From the NCBI GenBank assembly GCA_013141325.1, contig JABFRE010000189.1:1-35952 (forward strand): a stretch of 35,952 bases of DNA. The letters are read 5' to 3'. Below are positions 16,812-29,153 of the stretch, in pieces. Origin of the DNA: Novosphingobium sp. (GTDB lineage Bacteria > Pseudomonadota > Alphaproteobacteria > Sphingomonadales > Sphingomonadaceae). The position numbers and the translations under genes are program-made. The notes below the pieces were generated by a model. That model was not told the origin of the DNA. It saw only the letters and a program-made list of their open reading frames with translations, and did not search any database. Every line of letters starts with the position of its first letter. Positions within the stretch are counted from its first letter, which is position 1.

Positions 16812-18419
16812 ATGAGCCTGATCAGGAACGTTGGTACCATCGGCGGGCTCACGGCGATCAGCCGTGTGTTCGGCTTCGCCCGTGACATGCTGCTGGCCCG
16901 CGTGCTTGGCGCGGGGCTGGTTGCCGACGCGTTCCAGCTGGCCTTCACCCTGCCCAACACCTTCCGCCGCCTCTTCGCCGAAGGTGCGTTCAGCGTCGCC
17001 TTCGTGCCGATGTACAGCCGCGCGCTGCACGGCGAAGGCGGGGAAGAGCAGGCCAACGGCTTTGCCGACGACGTCCTCTCGGTGTTTGTCTGGGTGCTGC
17101 TGGCCTTCAGCGCGCTGGCGATGCTGTTCATGCCTGCGCTGGTCTGGGTACTGGCCCGGGAATATGCCAGCGTGCCTGGCAAGTTCGATCTGACCGTGCT
17201 GCTCAGCCGGGTGACCTTTCCCTACCTTGGCTTCATCAGTCTGATGGCGATGCTGGCCGGCGTGCTCAACGCGCGCTCGCGCTTTGGTCCCGCAGCCTTT
17301 GCTCCGGTGCTGCTCAACCTGTTCCTGATCAGCGCGATTCTGATCGGCAACCGTCTGCGCGGATCCAGCGGCGACGATACAATCGTTGGAATGGCATTGG
17401 CCGTGGCCGTGGCGCTTTCGGGCCTGGGGCAGTTCCTCTATCTGTGGTGGGAAACCCGTCGTGCGGGGGTCAGGCTCAAGATTTCAGCCCCGCGGCTGAC
17501 ACCCCAGGTCAAGCAGCTGGGCGCCCTTATCCTTCCCGCCACCTTCGGCGCCGGCATCTATCAGATCAGCCAGTTCGTCGATACCTTCTTCGCGACCAGC
17601 CTGCCGCAGGGTTCGCTGACCCTGCTCAAGCTGGCCGACCGGCTCAATCAGATGCCGCTGGGGATCGTCGGGATAGCGCTGGGCACCGCCATCCTGCCGA
17701 TGCTCTCACGCCACATCCACACCGGCGAGGCGGGTGAGGCCCAGCGTCTGCAAGCCAGCGCGTTCGAGATCGGAACGCTGTTGACCCTGCCCGCTGCGGC
17801 CGCGCTGGCGGTTTGCGCCCCGGCGTTCTGCACGGCGTTCTTCGTCGGCGGCAAGTTCAGCCAGGCCGATGGCACGGTGATGGCGCAGATTGTGGTTGCG
17901 CTGGTGGCCGGATTGCCCGCCTATGTGATCGTCAAGATCCTCAACCCCGGCTTTTTCGCCCGTGAGGATACCCGCACCCCGGTCATCACCGCGCTGGTCT
18001 CGCTGGCGTTCAACATCTTTCTCAACGTGGTGGTGGTGCGCCAATGGGGGATTGTGGGCCTCGCCAGCGCGACCGCGGCTTCGGCAACGCTCAACTGCCT
18101 GCTGCTCTATGCCTTTCTTCACCGGCGCGGGTGGTTCCACTTTACCTGGCCACTGGCCGCCAAGATCCTGCGCCAACTGGCGGCAACCCTGGCGATGGCA
18201 GCGCTGCTGTGGTGGCTGACCCCGCTGCTGTCCGAACACTATTCGGGCAGCTGGTTCGCCCGCGTCTGGTCGCTAGGCCTGCTGGTGTTTGCCGGGCTGG
18301 GCACGTTCTTTGCCGCCGCTTTCGCGCTCGGCGCGGTCGACAAGCGGGTGCTCGCCCAGCTAAGGCGCCGCCGTCCGGACCGCACGGCGGCCGACGACGA
18401 AATCCTTGAGGTCGAATAG
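16812..18419 (+). CDS. murJ: Lipid II flippase MurJ (MviN)
   Basis: MSLIRNVGTIGGLTAISRVFGFARDMLLARVLGAGLVADAFQLAFTLPNTFRRLFAEGAFSVAFVP; polytopic. Confidence 0.95.
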   Translation: MSLIRNVGTIGGLTAISRVFGFARDMLLARVLGAGLVADAFQLAFTLPNTFRRLFAEGAFSVAFVPMYSRALHGEGGEEQANGFADDVLSVFVWVLLAFSALAMLFMPALVWVLAREYASVPGKFDLTVLLSRVTFPYLGFISLMAMLAGVLNARSRFGPAAFAPVLLNLFLISAILIGNRLRGSSGDDTIVGMALAVAVALSGLGQFLYLWWETRRAGVRLKISAPRLTPQVKQLGALILPATFGAGIYQISQFVDTFFATSLPQGSLTLLKLADRLNQMPLGIVGIALGTAILPMLSRHIHTGEAGEAQRLQASAFEIGTLLTLPAAAALAVCAPAFCTAFFVGGKFSQADGTVMAQIVVALVAGLPAYVIVKILNPGFFAREDTRTPVITALVSLAFNIFLNVVVVRQWGIVGLASATAASATLNCLLLYAFLHRRGWFHFTWPLAAKILRQLAATLAMAALLWWLTPLLSEHYSGSWFARVWSLGLLVFAGLGTFFAAAFALGAVDKRVLAQLRRRRPDRTAADDEILEVE

Positions 18420-19439
18420 ATGCGCATCGTTTCCGGAATCCAGCCGACCGGCAATCTCCACCTGGGCAATTACCTGGGGGCGATCCGCAACTGGGTGAAG
18501 ATGCAGGACGACGTCGCGGCCGGCGGCGGGCAAAGCCTGTACTTCCTTGCGGATCTGCACGCGATCAGCCAGCCGCACGTTCCCGCCCAGCTGGCCGCGA
18601 GCACCCGCGAAATGGTCGCCGCACTGGTTGCCTGCGGGATCGATCCCGACAAGTCGGTGCTGTTCAACCAGGCCCAGGTTCCCGCCCATGCCGAGCTGCA
18701 GTGGCTGCTTAACGGTACCGCCCGGATGGGCTGGCTGAACCGGATGACGCAGTGGAAGGACAAGGCCGGCAAGAATCGCGAAGGAGCCAGCGTCGCGCTG
18801 TTCACCTATCCGGTGCTTCAGGCGGCCGACGTATTGCTCTATCAGGCCACTCACGTGCCAGTCGGCGAGGACCAGAAACAGCACCTCGAGCTGGCGCGCG
18901 ACATTGCCCAGAAGTTCAACAACGACTTCGCCGCAGAGGGCGCACCGGTCTTCACCCTGCCCGAGCCGATCATCCCCCCCGAAGCCGCCCGGATCATGAG
19001 TCTGCGCGATGGCAGCGCCAAGATGAGCAAGAGCGATGCATCCGACATGAGCCGGATCAACCTGACCGACGACGCCGACGCGATCATGGCCAAGATCCGG
19101 AAGGCCAAGACCGATCCCGAACCGCTGCCGTCGGACAAGGGCGGGCTCGAGGGCCGACCCGAGGCGGCCAATCTGGTTGGAATCTACGCGGCGATGGCCG
19201 GTGACAGCGTTGACACGGTGCTGGCCCGCTTTGGCGGCGAAGGCTTTGGCCGGTTCAAGCCGGCGCTGGGCGAACTGCTGGTGGAAAGCCTTGCCCCGAT
19301 CAACGCCCGTTTCGTCGAGCTGCGTCAGGACCGCGCAGCGCTTGATGCGATCCTCGCCAAAGGGGCCGCGAAGGCGCGCGAGCTGGGCGGGCCGACGCTG
19401 AACGCTGCCTATCAGGCTTTGGGGCTGGTGCGCGGATAG
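18420..19439 (+). CDS. trpS: Tryptophanyl-tRNA synthetase
   Basis: [30 protein letters not shown] motif as [15 protein letters not shown]; directly abuts the murJ stop. Confidence 0.96.
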   Translation: MRIVSGIQPTGNLHLGNYLGAIRNWVKMQDDVAAGGGQSLYFLADLHAISQPHVPAQLAASTREMVAALVACGIDPDKSVLFNQAQVPAHAELQWLLNGTARMGWLNRMTQWKDKAGKNREGASVALFTYPVLQAADVLLYQATHVPVGEDQKQHLELARDIAQKFNNDFAAEGAPVFTLPEPIIPPEAARIMSLRDGSAKMSKSDASDMSRINLTDDADAIMAKIRKAKTDPEPLPSDKGGLEGRPEAANLVGIYAAMAGDSVDTVLARFGGEGFGRFKPALGELLVESLAPINARFVELRQDRAALDAILAKGAAKARELGGPTLNAAYQALGLVRG

Positions 19440-19575
19440 GGCGCAGGCGCTCCAATGCGAGACGGCAGATCCATTCAAGCCCGATTAAGCCGGGTTGGCT
19501 CAATCCAACGTCGAACATACACTTTTCGCCGTTCGCGCGTGATTCGCGTCCGGACGGTTCAGGAGGAACGGCTCG

Positions 19576-20253
19576 ATGTCGTACGAACGCAAATCGCTGG
19601 GCGGCTGGGTCAAGGTCGCGCTCGTCCCGATCATGCTGGCGGCGCTGGCCGCCTGTGCGCAGCCCTTCAATGCCAAGGTTTCGCGCTTCCAAAGCCAGCT
19701 GCCCGCACCGCAGGGCCAGACCTTCGCGGTGGTGGCAGACGATCCGGCGCTGGCTGGCGGGCTCGAATTCTCGCAGTATTCGCGCCTGGTCGACGAACGG
19801 ATGGCGCAGCTGGGCTACACCCCGGCCCGGCCGGAAACCGCCAACCTGCTGGTCCGCTTCGACTACGGCGTGGACAAAGGGCGCGAAAAGGTCCGCTCGA
19901 CCGGCTTGGGCTATGATCCGTTCTGGGGTCCGTGGCGCGGCTACTACGGCTACCCGCGCTCCTACTGGGGTGGTTATCGTCGGCCGCACGGGATGTGGGG
20001 TTATGGCTGGCACGATCCGTGGTTTGACAACGGCTATGAAAACTACACCGTCTTCACCAGCGGCATTTCGCTAAAGATCGACCGCAAGGCCGACGGTGTG
20101 CGGCTGTTCGAAGGCAAGGCCGAAGCCGCCTCGACCTCGAACCGCCTGCAATACCTGGTGCCCAACCTGGTCGAAGCGATGTTCACCAATTTCCCCGGAA
20201 ATTCGGGCGAAACGGTTCGGATCAGCGTGGCGCCCGAAAAGACCAAGAAATAG
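19576..20253 (+). CDS. DUF4136 domain-containing lipoprotein
   Basis: Lipobox LAACAQ; C-terminal [16 protein letters not shown]; shares the FPGNSGET tail with the 32241-32837 gene. Confidence 0.75.
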   Translation: MSYERKSLGGWVKVALVPIMLAALAACAQPFNAKVSRFQSQLPAPQGQTFAVVADDPALAGGLEFSQYSRLVDERMAQLGYTPARPETANLLVRFDYGVDKGREKVRSTGLGYDPFWGPWRGYYGYPRSYWGGYRRPHGMWGYGWHDPWFDNGYENYTVFTSGISLKIDRKADGVRLFEGKAEAASTSNRLQYLVPNLVEAMFTNFPGNSGETVRISVAPEKTKK

Positions 20254-20280
20254 GCATTGTCGCCAGATAGAGACACCAAG

Positions 20281-20308
20281 GGCGGGTCCGGAAACGGGCC
20301 CGCCTTTT
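20281..20308 (+). terminator. Rho-independent terminator
   Basis: GGCGGGTCCG-GAAA-CGGGCCCGCC followed by TTTT, between convergent genes. Confidence 0.75.
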
Positions 20309-20311
20309 GGT

Positions 20312-20782
20312 TCAGTTCCCCAGCGCGGCCACGCCGCCGGTAGAGCCGAAGCCTCCTTCGCCGCGCGCGGTTTCGTCCAGTTCGTCAACCGGCAGCCAGC
20401 TGGCCTGGGTGACCGGCGCCAGCACCAGTTGCGCCACCCGGTCGCCCCGGCGGACCGCAAAGGCTTCGGCGCCGTGGTTGATCAGAATCACCTTGAGCTC
20501 CCCTCGATAATCGCTGTCGATCGTGCCCGGGGTGTTGGGAACCGTGATCCCGTGCTTCAGCGCCAGTCCCGAGCGCGGCCGCACCTGCACTTCGAACCCC
20601 GGGGGGATGGCCAGGGCCAGACCGGTCGCCACCGCATGGCGCGCGCCTGGACCGATCGTCACATCCTCGGCCGAAACCACGTCCATTCCGGCTGCGCCCT
20701 GGGTGGCATAGGCGGGAAGATCCAGCCCCTGCCCATGCGGCAGGCGCTTAACCCTTACCGGAACCGGATTGGGCGAGTGCAT
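20312..20782 (-). CDS. dut: dUTP diphosphatase
   Basis: Motifs [46 protein letters not shown] and [10 protein letters not shown]. Confidence 0.95.
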   Translation of the reverse strand: MHSPNPVPVRVKRLPHGQGLDLPAYATQGAAGMDVVSAEDVTIGPGARHAVATGLALAIPPGFEVQVRPRSGLALKHGITVPNTPGTIDSDYRGELKVILINHGAEAFAVRRGDRVAQLVLAPVTQASWLPVDELDETARGEGGFGSTGGVAALGN

Positions 20783-22442
20783 CGGCGATCCTTTCGACAA
20801 GCGCAGCGGCGACATCGTCCTTTGGCATTTCCGGCAGGCTTTCGACACCCGCCTCGCTGATGATATGCACGGCATTGGCCTCGCCGCCCATCACGCTCTT
20901 GCCGGATGGTCCCGAGACGTCGTTGGCCACGATCCAGTCCGCCCCTTTGCGCTTGCGCTTGTCCGTGGCGTGATCGATCACCTTTTCGGTTTCGGCGGCG
21001 AAGCCGACCACCAGCCTGGGACGCTTGTCGCTGACCCCGACCATGGTCAGGATATCGGGGTTCTCGGTCAGCCGCAGGGCGGGCGGGGCCGATCCGCGCT
21101 TCTTCATCTTTTCGCCGGACACTTCGGTGGTGCGCCAGTCGGCGACGGCGGCAACCATCACCGCCACGTCGGCGGGTAGTGCGCGCTTGACCGCATCGGC
21201 CATCTGCACAGCGGTTTCGACAAACACACGGTCGACCCCCTGCGGACATTCCAGTGCCACCGGTCCGGACACCAGTGTCACCCGGGCACCCGCGCGCGCC
21301 GCCGCTGCGGCAATTGCATAGCCCTGCTTGCCCGACGAGCGGTTGGCGATGTAGCGGACCGGATCGATCGGCTCGTGGGTCGGGCCGGCGGTGATCAGCA
21401 CGTGCCTGCCATAGAGCGGACGATGCTTGGGATCGGTTTCGAAATCCGGCTGACCTTCCAACACTGCTGCCTCGTCGGAAACCGCCTCGGCCGCCGCCTT
21501 GCCTTTCGCCGAGCCGCGTTTGGCTGGCGCATCGCCCGGGATCGGCTCGGGTGCGGCCTGCTCGGTCACCAGATGGTTGATCGCGTCGGGATCGGTTGGC
21601 GGGGCGGCCTTGGCCTTGCCCTTCTTGGAGAGCAGCGGTGTGGAGCGCGCGGGTTCGGGCGCTGCCGGTTCGGCCTCGTCCATCGCCGCCAGCTCCGGCT
21701 CCGGCGCGAATTCCGCCGCATCGTCGATCGCCCCTTCCGGCAGGGGATCGTCGTCGAACACGATCCGCGATACGGTAGTCCGCTGGATCAGCCCTGCCGA
21801 CAGCCCGCCAAGCCCGGTGTCGACAGATTCGGCGCGCTCCATCGAGCCAGCCAGGGGATCGAACCCGAACTCGGGCTCGGGCGCGGCCAGCGCCAGGCTT
21901 TCGAACGACAGCATCTGGCAGACCGCGTTCCACACCGCGGTTGGCTCGGGCAGACGGCCAGGGCCGTACTCGCCGCAGGCCATCGGCCCCTCATCGGGAT
22001 CGAGCACCGCCACCCCGCGATCGATCAGCGCCCGGACATTGGCCTGGGTGGCGGCGTGCTGCCACATCTTCACATTCATCGCCGGCACGGCCAGCACCGG
22101 CTTGTCGGTCGCCAGCAGCAGGGTGGAGGCCAGATCGTCGGCAATGCCGTGGACCATCTTGGCCATCAGGTTGGCGGTTGCCGGGCAGGCTACGACCAGA
22201 TCGGCCTGACGCGACAGCTGGATGTGGCCCATCTCGACTTCGGCGGTCAGATCCCACAGCGTGGTGTGCACCGGATTTTCGGACAAGGCGGCCAAGGTCA
22301 TCGCGGTCACGAACTGCGACCCGCCCTCGGTCAGCACACAGGTCACCTCCCCGCCCTGGCGGCGGATCAGGCGCACCAGCTCGCAAGCCTTATAGGCGGC
22401 TATTCCGCCCCCGACGATGAGAAGGATTCTTGGCCCGTTCAT
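20748..22442 (-). CDS. coaBC: Bifunctional phosphopantothenoylcysteine decarboxylase / phosphopantothenate-cysteine ligase, with long interdomain linker
   Basis: Coa[66 protein letters not shown]. Coa[31 protein letters not shown]. Confidence 0.93.
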   Translation of the reverse strand: MNGPRILLIVGGGIAAYKACELVRLIRRQGGEVTCVLTEGGSQFVTAMTLAALSENPVHTTLWDLTAEVEMGHIQLSRQADLVVACPATANLMAKMVHGIADDLASTLLLATDKPVLAVPAMNVKMWQHAATQANVRALIDRGVAVLDPDEGPMACGEYGPGRLPEPTAVWNAVCQMLSFESLALAAPEPEFGFDPLAGSMERAESVDTGLGGLSAGLIQRTTVSRIVFDDDPLPEGAIDDAAEFAPEPELAAMDEAEPAAPEPARSTPLLSKKGKAKAAPPTDPDAINHLVTEQAAPEPIPGDAPAKRGSAKGKAAAEAVSDEAAVLEGQPDFETDPKHRPLYGRHVLITAGPTHEPIDPVRYIANRSSGKQGYAIAAAAARAGARVTLVSGPVALECPQGVDRVFVETAVQMADAVKRALPADVAVMVAAVADWRTTEVSGEKMKKRGSAPPALRLTENPDILTMVGVSDKRPRLVVGFAAETEKVIDHATDKRKRKGADWIVANDVSGPSGKSVMGGEANAVHIISEAGVESLPEMPKDDVAAALVERIADALAQSGSGKG

Positions 22443-22546
22443 GGCCACCATCTTGTGCAATTCCCAAGCCCCTTGCGCAACAGGCTTTGCTTTCGAATTT
22501 TCGTGGGCCACAAAGGCTAAATCCGCGTTAACAGGAGAGCTTACCG

Positions 22547-22945
22547 ATGCGCCTGATCCTGACCGCCCTGGTCTTTCTGTTTGGCCTGTTCGACCTGTTC
22601 ATGGGACTGAATTTCCTGCTCAATCCGCAGACAACGGCCACCGGCTTTGGCCTGTCCGTCGAAGGCGCGCGGGGGCTTTCGACGCTGCGCGCCGATTTCA
22701 CCGCCTTTTTCGGAGTGACGGCGGTGTGCATGATGATCGGCGCCTGGCGCCGCAACGCCGACCTGCTGCTGGTTCCCGCCGCGCTGATGGGCACGGCGGT
22801 GATTGTCCGTGCGGTTAGTCTGGGCCTCGACGGGTCCTATGCTGGCTGGCAGGTGCCGATGCTGGTGGAGGCGCTTCACGTGATCCTGCTGATCGGCGCG
22901 TGGCGCGTACTGCCGCACCACCGGATCGAAGAGCTGACGTCCTGA
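22547..22945 (+). CDS. Small four-helix membrane protein (DUF4345-like)
   Basis: 132 aa; hydrophobic segments with charged breaks; RBS AGGAGAG upstream. Confidence 0.6.
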   Translation: MRLILTALVFLFGLFDLFMGLNFLLNPQTTATGFGLSVEGARGLSTLRADFTAFFGVTAVCMMIGAWRRNADLLLVPAALMGTAVIVRAVSLGLDGSYAGWQVPMLVEALHVILLIGAWRVLPHHRIEELTS

Positions 22946-23001
22946 TCGCTGCGGACAGCCGAAGGGGCCGACCGCACCAAACCAAAGACTCCGCCCGTAA
23001 A

Positions 23002-23032
23002 CTTGCGCTTCACCAGCCCGCGCCTACATAGG
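23002..23032 (+). promoter_or_regulatory. Possible sigma-32-type promoter for ftsH
   Basis: CTTGCG-N15-CCTACATAGG resembles the alphaproteobacterial RpoH pattern CTTGAc / CYTATnTnnG. Confidence 0.3.
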
Positions 23033-23054
23033 GCGGACGAAAGGATCAGCGCGC

Positions 23055-24992
<1,938 letters not shown>

Positions 24993-24994
24993 CG

Positions 24995-26035
24995 TCAACT
25001 GCCGCTTTCGGCGAGTATCAGCATCGCAAACAGAACCAGAGCGGCGGCAGCAAAGACCAGCAGCGCCGCCGTGCGCCACAGCGCGCCAATCCGGCCCAGA
25101 CCATAGGTTCCACGCAGCTGCCGGTACATGTGGAACGGCGGGATCAGAATCGCTGCGAGCGCCACAAGCGGAACCCCAGCGGCAATTGCCAGCGACAGCA
25201 CGACCACCAGCAGCGTCATGAAGCACAGTGAATAGGTTACGAAAACCGTGTGATCGTAGAGCCGGAAGCGGCGATTGAACGGGAACAGCAGCCAGACGAA
25301 CGGCACCGAGAGCGGGATCAGCGCCCAGCTGTATTTGTAGGCGTTGTTCTGCAATTTGTAGAGCACAAGGCCAGGGTCGGTCTTGAGCGCCTTGAAAGTG
25401 CGATCGACAGCCGGAATCGCGCTGCGGGCATTGACCGAGTCGAGGTTGGCCGACTTCACGTCCTGCATCACCTTCAACGCTTCCTCGGCCCCGGCAATCT
25501 GCCCGTCCACTTTCGCCGTCGATTGGCCGGCACGGCTCAGCGCCGCGCGCTGCTCTTTCAGGCCAGCCAGACGCTTGACCTGGCCGGGCAGACCTTCATT
25601 CACCGAAACGCCGTTGACCTTGACGATGTTGCCAGGATCGAACGCGCCCGAAAACTGCTTCACAACCGCAAACATCAGAAACACGCTGAAGAGGAACAGC
25701 GCGATTGGCGAGACGTAGCTGGCCCGCCGCCCGTCGATGTATTCGCGGGTCAGCCTGCCGGGCCGCCAGACCAGCAAAGGCAGCGTGCGCCAGATCTTGC
25801 CTTCGAAGTGGAACACCCCGTGCAACAGATCGTGGACGAAGGCGCCCAGCGTCTTGTGAACATGCGCGGCCTGGCCGCAGGCGTGGCAGTGGGCCCCGAT
25901 CAGGACCGTGCCGCAGTTAAGGCAAGCGCGTTCGGCGGTGTGCCCTGCCGCATCCTCGCCGTGCGCGGGTTCCACGGCGCGCGCGGTCAGCGCGCTCTGG
26001 GCCAGATCGGCGATGATTTCCTCGCTTCCGCTCAT
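24995..26035 (-). CDS. DUF3667 domain-containing membrane protein
   Basis: CLNCGTVLIGAHCHACGQ zinc-ribbon-like motif, then LGAFVHDLLHGVFHFEGKIWRTLPLLVWRPGRLTREYIDGRRASYVSPIALFLF. Confidence 0.75.
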   Translation of the reverse strand: MSGSEEIIADLAQSALTARAVEPAHGEDAAGHTAERACLNCGTVLIGAHCHACGQAAHVHKTLGAFVHDLLHGVFHFEGKIWRTLPLLVWRPGRLTREYIDGRRASYVSPIALFLFSVFLMFAVVKQFSGAFDPGNIVKVNGVSVNEGLPGQVKRLAGLKEQRAALSRAGQSTAKVDGQIAGAEEALKVMQDVKSANLDSVNARSAIPAVDRTFKALKTDPGLVLYKLQNNAYKYSWALIPLSVPFVWLLFPFNRRFRLYDHTVFVTYSLCFMTLLVVVLSLAIAAGVPLVALAAILIPPFHMYRQLRGTYGLGRIGALWRTAALLVFAAAALVLFAMLILAESGS

Positions 26036-26130
26036 GGTGTACCGGTGCTCCGCTTGCCGGTCCGGTTCATGGTCTGGCAAGACCAGCGCGGTCAAGCACC
26101 CAGTCGAGCTGAACCAACCGGAGATCCTGC

Positions 26131-26508
26131 GTGAAAATCAACCGTTCCATCCTTGGCCTGGCCTTGCTTGTGACCGCCACCCCGGCGCTCGCCGGTCCCG
26201 GCGACATGAGCGTGGCCACGTTCCTTTCCAAGGTCGATGGCCTCAAGACCAAGGGGATGATGGCGATGTTCTCAGGCGACATCAAAGTGCTCAAGGCCGA
26301 AGGTATGGCCGCGGGCCAGGCTTACAAGCAGCGCCTCGCGGCAGAGCGCGCCCAAGGGCGTCCCAGCAGCTGCCCGCCCAAGGGCAGCACGATCAATTCC
26401 AACCAGCTGATCGCCCACCTCAACACCTATGCCCCGGCCGCGCGCCCGGCCACCTCGATGAAGACGGCCTTCGCCGATTATTTCATCAAGACGTGGCCCT
26501 GCCGCTGA
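26131..26508 (+). CDS. Secreted Rap1a/Tai-like small protein
   Basis: Signal peptide ending TPALA; C-terminal SSCPPKGSTINSNQLIAHLNTYAPAARPATSMKTAFADYFIKTWPC matches the Rap1a two-Cys pattern (C-P-x-G ... fPC). Confidence 0.55.
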   Translation: MKINRSILGLALLVTATPALAGPGDMSVATFLSKVDGLKTKGMMAMFSGDIKVLKAEGMAAGQAYKQRLAAERAQGRPSSCPPKGSTINSNQLIAHLNTYAPAARPATSMKTAFADYFIKTWPCR

Positions 26509-26517
26509 TTGCCAAGC

Positions 26518-26550
26518 AAAAGGCCCGCTTCCGTGGGAAGCGGGCCTTTT
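26518..26550. terminator. Bidirectional Rho-independent terminator
   Basis: Perfect 15-bp inverted repeat AAAAGGCCCGCTTCC-GTG-GGAAGCGGGCCTTTT between convergent genes. Confidence 0.85.
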
Positions 26551-26576
26551 GCCGCACACCGTGTGCCGAACCGTGA

Positions 26577-26921
26577 TCAGCCGTCGTAGTCGCCGCCGAT
26601 AGAGGTGTTGCGCACCGGCGCTGCGGCGGTGATCCGCAGTGCTTCGGCCTGCTGGCTGAGCGAGCCGACGTCATCAACCTCGTCGTCGTCTTCGGGCAGA
26701 ACGCGCTGCAGCGAATTGATCACTGATTCCTTCAGCACATCGGGTCGCACGGTCTGCTCGGCGATTTCGCGCAGGGCGACGACCGGGTTCTTGTCGCGGT
26801 CGCGGTCGATCGTCAGTTCGGCGCCGCCCGAAATCTCACGCGCACGCTGGGCCGCCATCAACACGAGGTCGAAGCGGTTGGGAATCTTGTCGACACAATC
26901 TTCAACGGTAACGCGCGCCAT
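26577..26921 (-). CDS. rpoZ: DNA-directed RNA polymerase omega subunit
   Basis: [58 protein letters not shown]. Confidence 0.96.
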   Translation of the reverse strand: MARVTVEDCVDKIPNRFDLVLMAAQRAREISGGAELTIDRDRDKNPVVALREIAEQTVRPDVLKESVINSLQRVLPEDDDEVDDVGSLSQQAEALRITAAAPVRNTSIGGDYDG

Positions 26922-27034
26922 GGGGCACTCCAGTTCGGGATAATCCGGGAAAGCGCGGCTGCTACACGCCGGGCGATTCGGAAGTCAAGAAATATTCACA
27001 TAAATAATTGTTTTATCTATGTTTATTGCAACAA

Positions 27035-28540
27035 TCAATCATAGCTGTGACTGGCCATCGAATCGTCCGCCAGATCGCTGAACCGGGTGATCCGCGATTC
27101 GAAGCGCAGCCGGACCTTGCCGGTGGAGCCGTGCCGCTGCTTGGCGACAATCAGTTCGGCTGTGCCGAACACCCGCTCCATCTCGGCCTGCCAGGCGGCG
27201 TGGGCTTCGTGGGTCTTGGTATCGTCCGATCCTTCGGGGACCTTGGGTTCGCGGGCGGCGACATAGTAATCCTCGCGGAACACGAACCAGACCATGTCGG
27301 CATCCTGCTCGATCGAGCCGGATTCCCTAAGGTCCGACAGCATCGGCCGTTTGTCCTCGCGCTGTTCGACCGCGCGGCTGAGCTGCGAGAGCGCGATCAC
27401 CGGCACTCCCAGTTCCTTGGCGAGCGTCTTGAGGCCTCGGCTGATCTCGGAAATCTCGTTGACCCGGTTGTCGCTTGCCCGGCCCGACCCTTGCAGCAGC
27501 TGGAGGTAATCGACGACCACCAGCCCGATGTCGTGCCGCCGCTTGAGCCGCCGCGCGCGGGTGCGCAGCGCCGCGATCGACAGTGCCGGGGTGTCGTCAA
27601 TGTACAGCGGCAGCTCGGCCAAACGCTGACTGGCGTAGGACAACTGCTGAAAATCGTCGCGGCTGATCTTGCCCATCCGCAGCGCCTCGCTGCTGATGCC
27701 GGACTGTTCGGCCAGGATACGGGTGGCCAGCTGATCCGCGCTCATTTCCAGGCTGAAAAAGGCCGTCGCCGCCCCGACCGACTTGTCCGGCTCGATCCCG
27801 TCGGCCAGATCGCGGCGTAGCCGGTCGGCGGCATTAAAGGCAATGTTGGTGGCCAGCGAGGTCTTGCCCATGCCCGGGCGCCCGGCAAGGATGATCAGAT
27901 CGCTGTCGTGCAGCCCGCCAATCTTCTCGTTGATCGAGGTCAGCCCGGTGGTGGTGCCTGAAATATGCCCGCCGGACAGCAGTGCCTGCTCGATCATCCC
28001 CAGCGCGGTCCGGGTGGCGGTGGCGAAGCCCTGGGCCTCGCTGCCGGCGCTGGCCCCTTCGGCCACCTTGTAGAGCGCCGCCTCGGCCTCGGCCACCTGC
28101 TCGAGCGGTTCGACCCGTTCCGAGGTGTCGAGCGCGGAATTGACCAGATTGCGCCCCACCGAAATCAGTTCGCGCAGCAGCGCCAGGTCATAGATCTGCC
28201 CCGCCAGCTCGCGCGGGGCGAGCAGGCCCTGGCCGTCGGCGGTCAGCCGCGCGAGATAGGCCGCCCCGCCCAGGTCCTTCAGCGCCTCGTCCGCTTCGAA
28301 ATAGGGTTTCAGCGTGATCGGAGTAACCACCGCCTTGCGATCGAGCAGTTGCAGGATCCGCTCATAGATCCGGGCATGGACGGGCTCGAAGAAATGAATC
28401 GGGAGCAGCGCGGTGGACAGCTCTTCGATCACCCGGTTGTCAATCAGCACCGCGCCAATGAAGGCGGCCTCCGCCTCTACGTTGCTGGGCAGCGCGCGCG
28501 CGGCGGCTTCGTCGGGTCGGGCGATCAGGGCGGTTTGCAT
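27035..28540 (-). CDS. dnaB: Replicative DNA helicase DnaB
   Basis: LPSNVEAEAAFIGAVLIDNRVIEEL; Walker A GRPGMGKTSLATNIAFNAA; ALSQLSRAVEQREDKRPMLSDLRESGSIEQDADMVWFVFR. Confidence 0.96.
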   Translation of the reverse strand: MQTALIARPDEAAARALPSNVEAEAAFIGAVLIDNRVIEELSTALLPIHFFEPVHARIYERILQLLDRKAVVTPITLKPYFEADEALKDLGGAAYLARLTADGQGLLAPRELAGQIYDLALLRELISVGRNLVNSALDTSERVEPLEQVAEAEAALYKVAEGASAGSEAQGFATATRTALGMIEQALLSGGHISGTTTGLTSINEKIGGLHDSDLIILAGRPGMGKTSLATNIAFNAADRLRRDLADGIEPDKSVGAATAFFSLEMSADQLATRILAEQSGISSEALRMGKISRDDFQQLSYASQRLAELPLYIDDTPALSIAALRTRARRLKRRHDIGLVVVDYLQLLQGSGRASDNRVNEISEISRGLKTLAKELGVPVIALSQLSRAVEQREDKRPMLSDLRESGSIEQDADMVWFVFREDYYVAAREPKVPEGSDDTKTHEAHAAWQAEMERVFGTAELIVAKQRHGSTGKVRLRFESRITRFSDLADDSMASHSYD

Positions 28541-28665
28541 GGAACGCTGATCCTTGCGCCCAAGCGGGCGTTGGCGCAAGCGGGGGCGGCGGTTGCAGGC
28601 CTGTGGATAGCGGGGACGACGACAGCCCCTTGCCCCGCCATATTGCATCTGCGAAAAGCCCGGCG

Positions 28666-29148
28666 ATGGCGGACCCGCGGATCATCCATATCGAACTCGA
28701 CGAGGCGACGATCCTGTGGCGCAACGCCGATATCGAACAGGAGCGGCGGATCGCTATCTTCGATCTGATCGAGGACAACCTGTTCAAGCCGCTGCGCTCC
28801 GCCGAGGCCGGGCACACCGGCCCCTATCGCCTGCGCCTGTCGGTCGATGACGGCCGGCTCGGGCTGGAAGTGAGCAGCGACGAGGGCGCCCTGCTGGAAA
28901 CGCTGATTCTGGGGCTGGGCCGCTTTCGCCGCCCGATCCGCGAATATTTCGCTATCTGTGACAGCTATTATCAGGCGATCCGCAAGGCCACGGCCAGCGA
29001 GATCGAGACAATCGACATGGCCCGGCGCGGTGTCCACAACGAAGCGGCCGAAATGCTGCTCGAACGGCTGGAGGGCAAAGTAGAAACCGACTTCGCCACC
29101 GCGCGCCGCCTCTTTACCCTGATCTGCGTACTGCATATCAGGGGATAG
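28666..29148 (+). CDS. UPF0262 family protein
   Basis: RIIHIELDEATILWRNADIEQERRIAIFDLIEDNLFKP ... HNEAAEMLLERLEGKVETDFATARRLFTLICVLHIRG. Confidence 0.88.
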   Translation: MADPRIIHIELDEATILWRNADIEQERRIAIFDLIEDNLFKPLRSAEAGHTGPYRLRLSVDDGRLGLEVSSDEGALLETLILGLGRFRRPIREYFAICDSYYQAIRKATASEIETIDMARRGVHNEAAEMLLERLEGKVETDFATARRLFTLICVLHIRG

Positions 29149-29153
29149 GAACC

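Noticed and set aside
26985-27045. AT-rich patch with ATTGTT...AACAAT between rpoZ and dnaB
   Set aside because: Probably just the rpoZ promoter region plus dnaB 3' end; no clear motif beyond AT richness.
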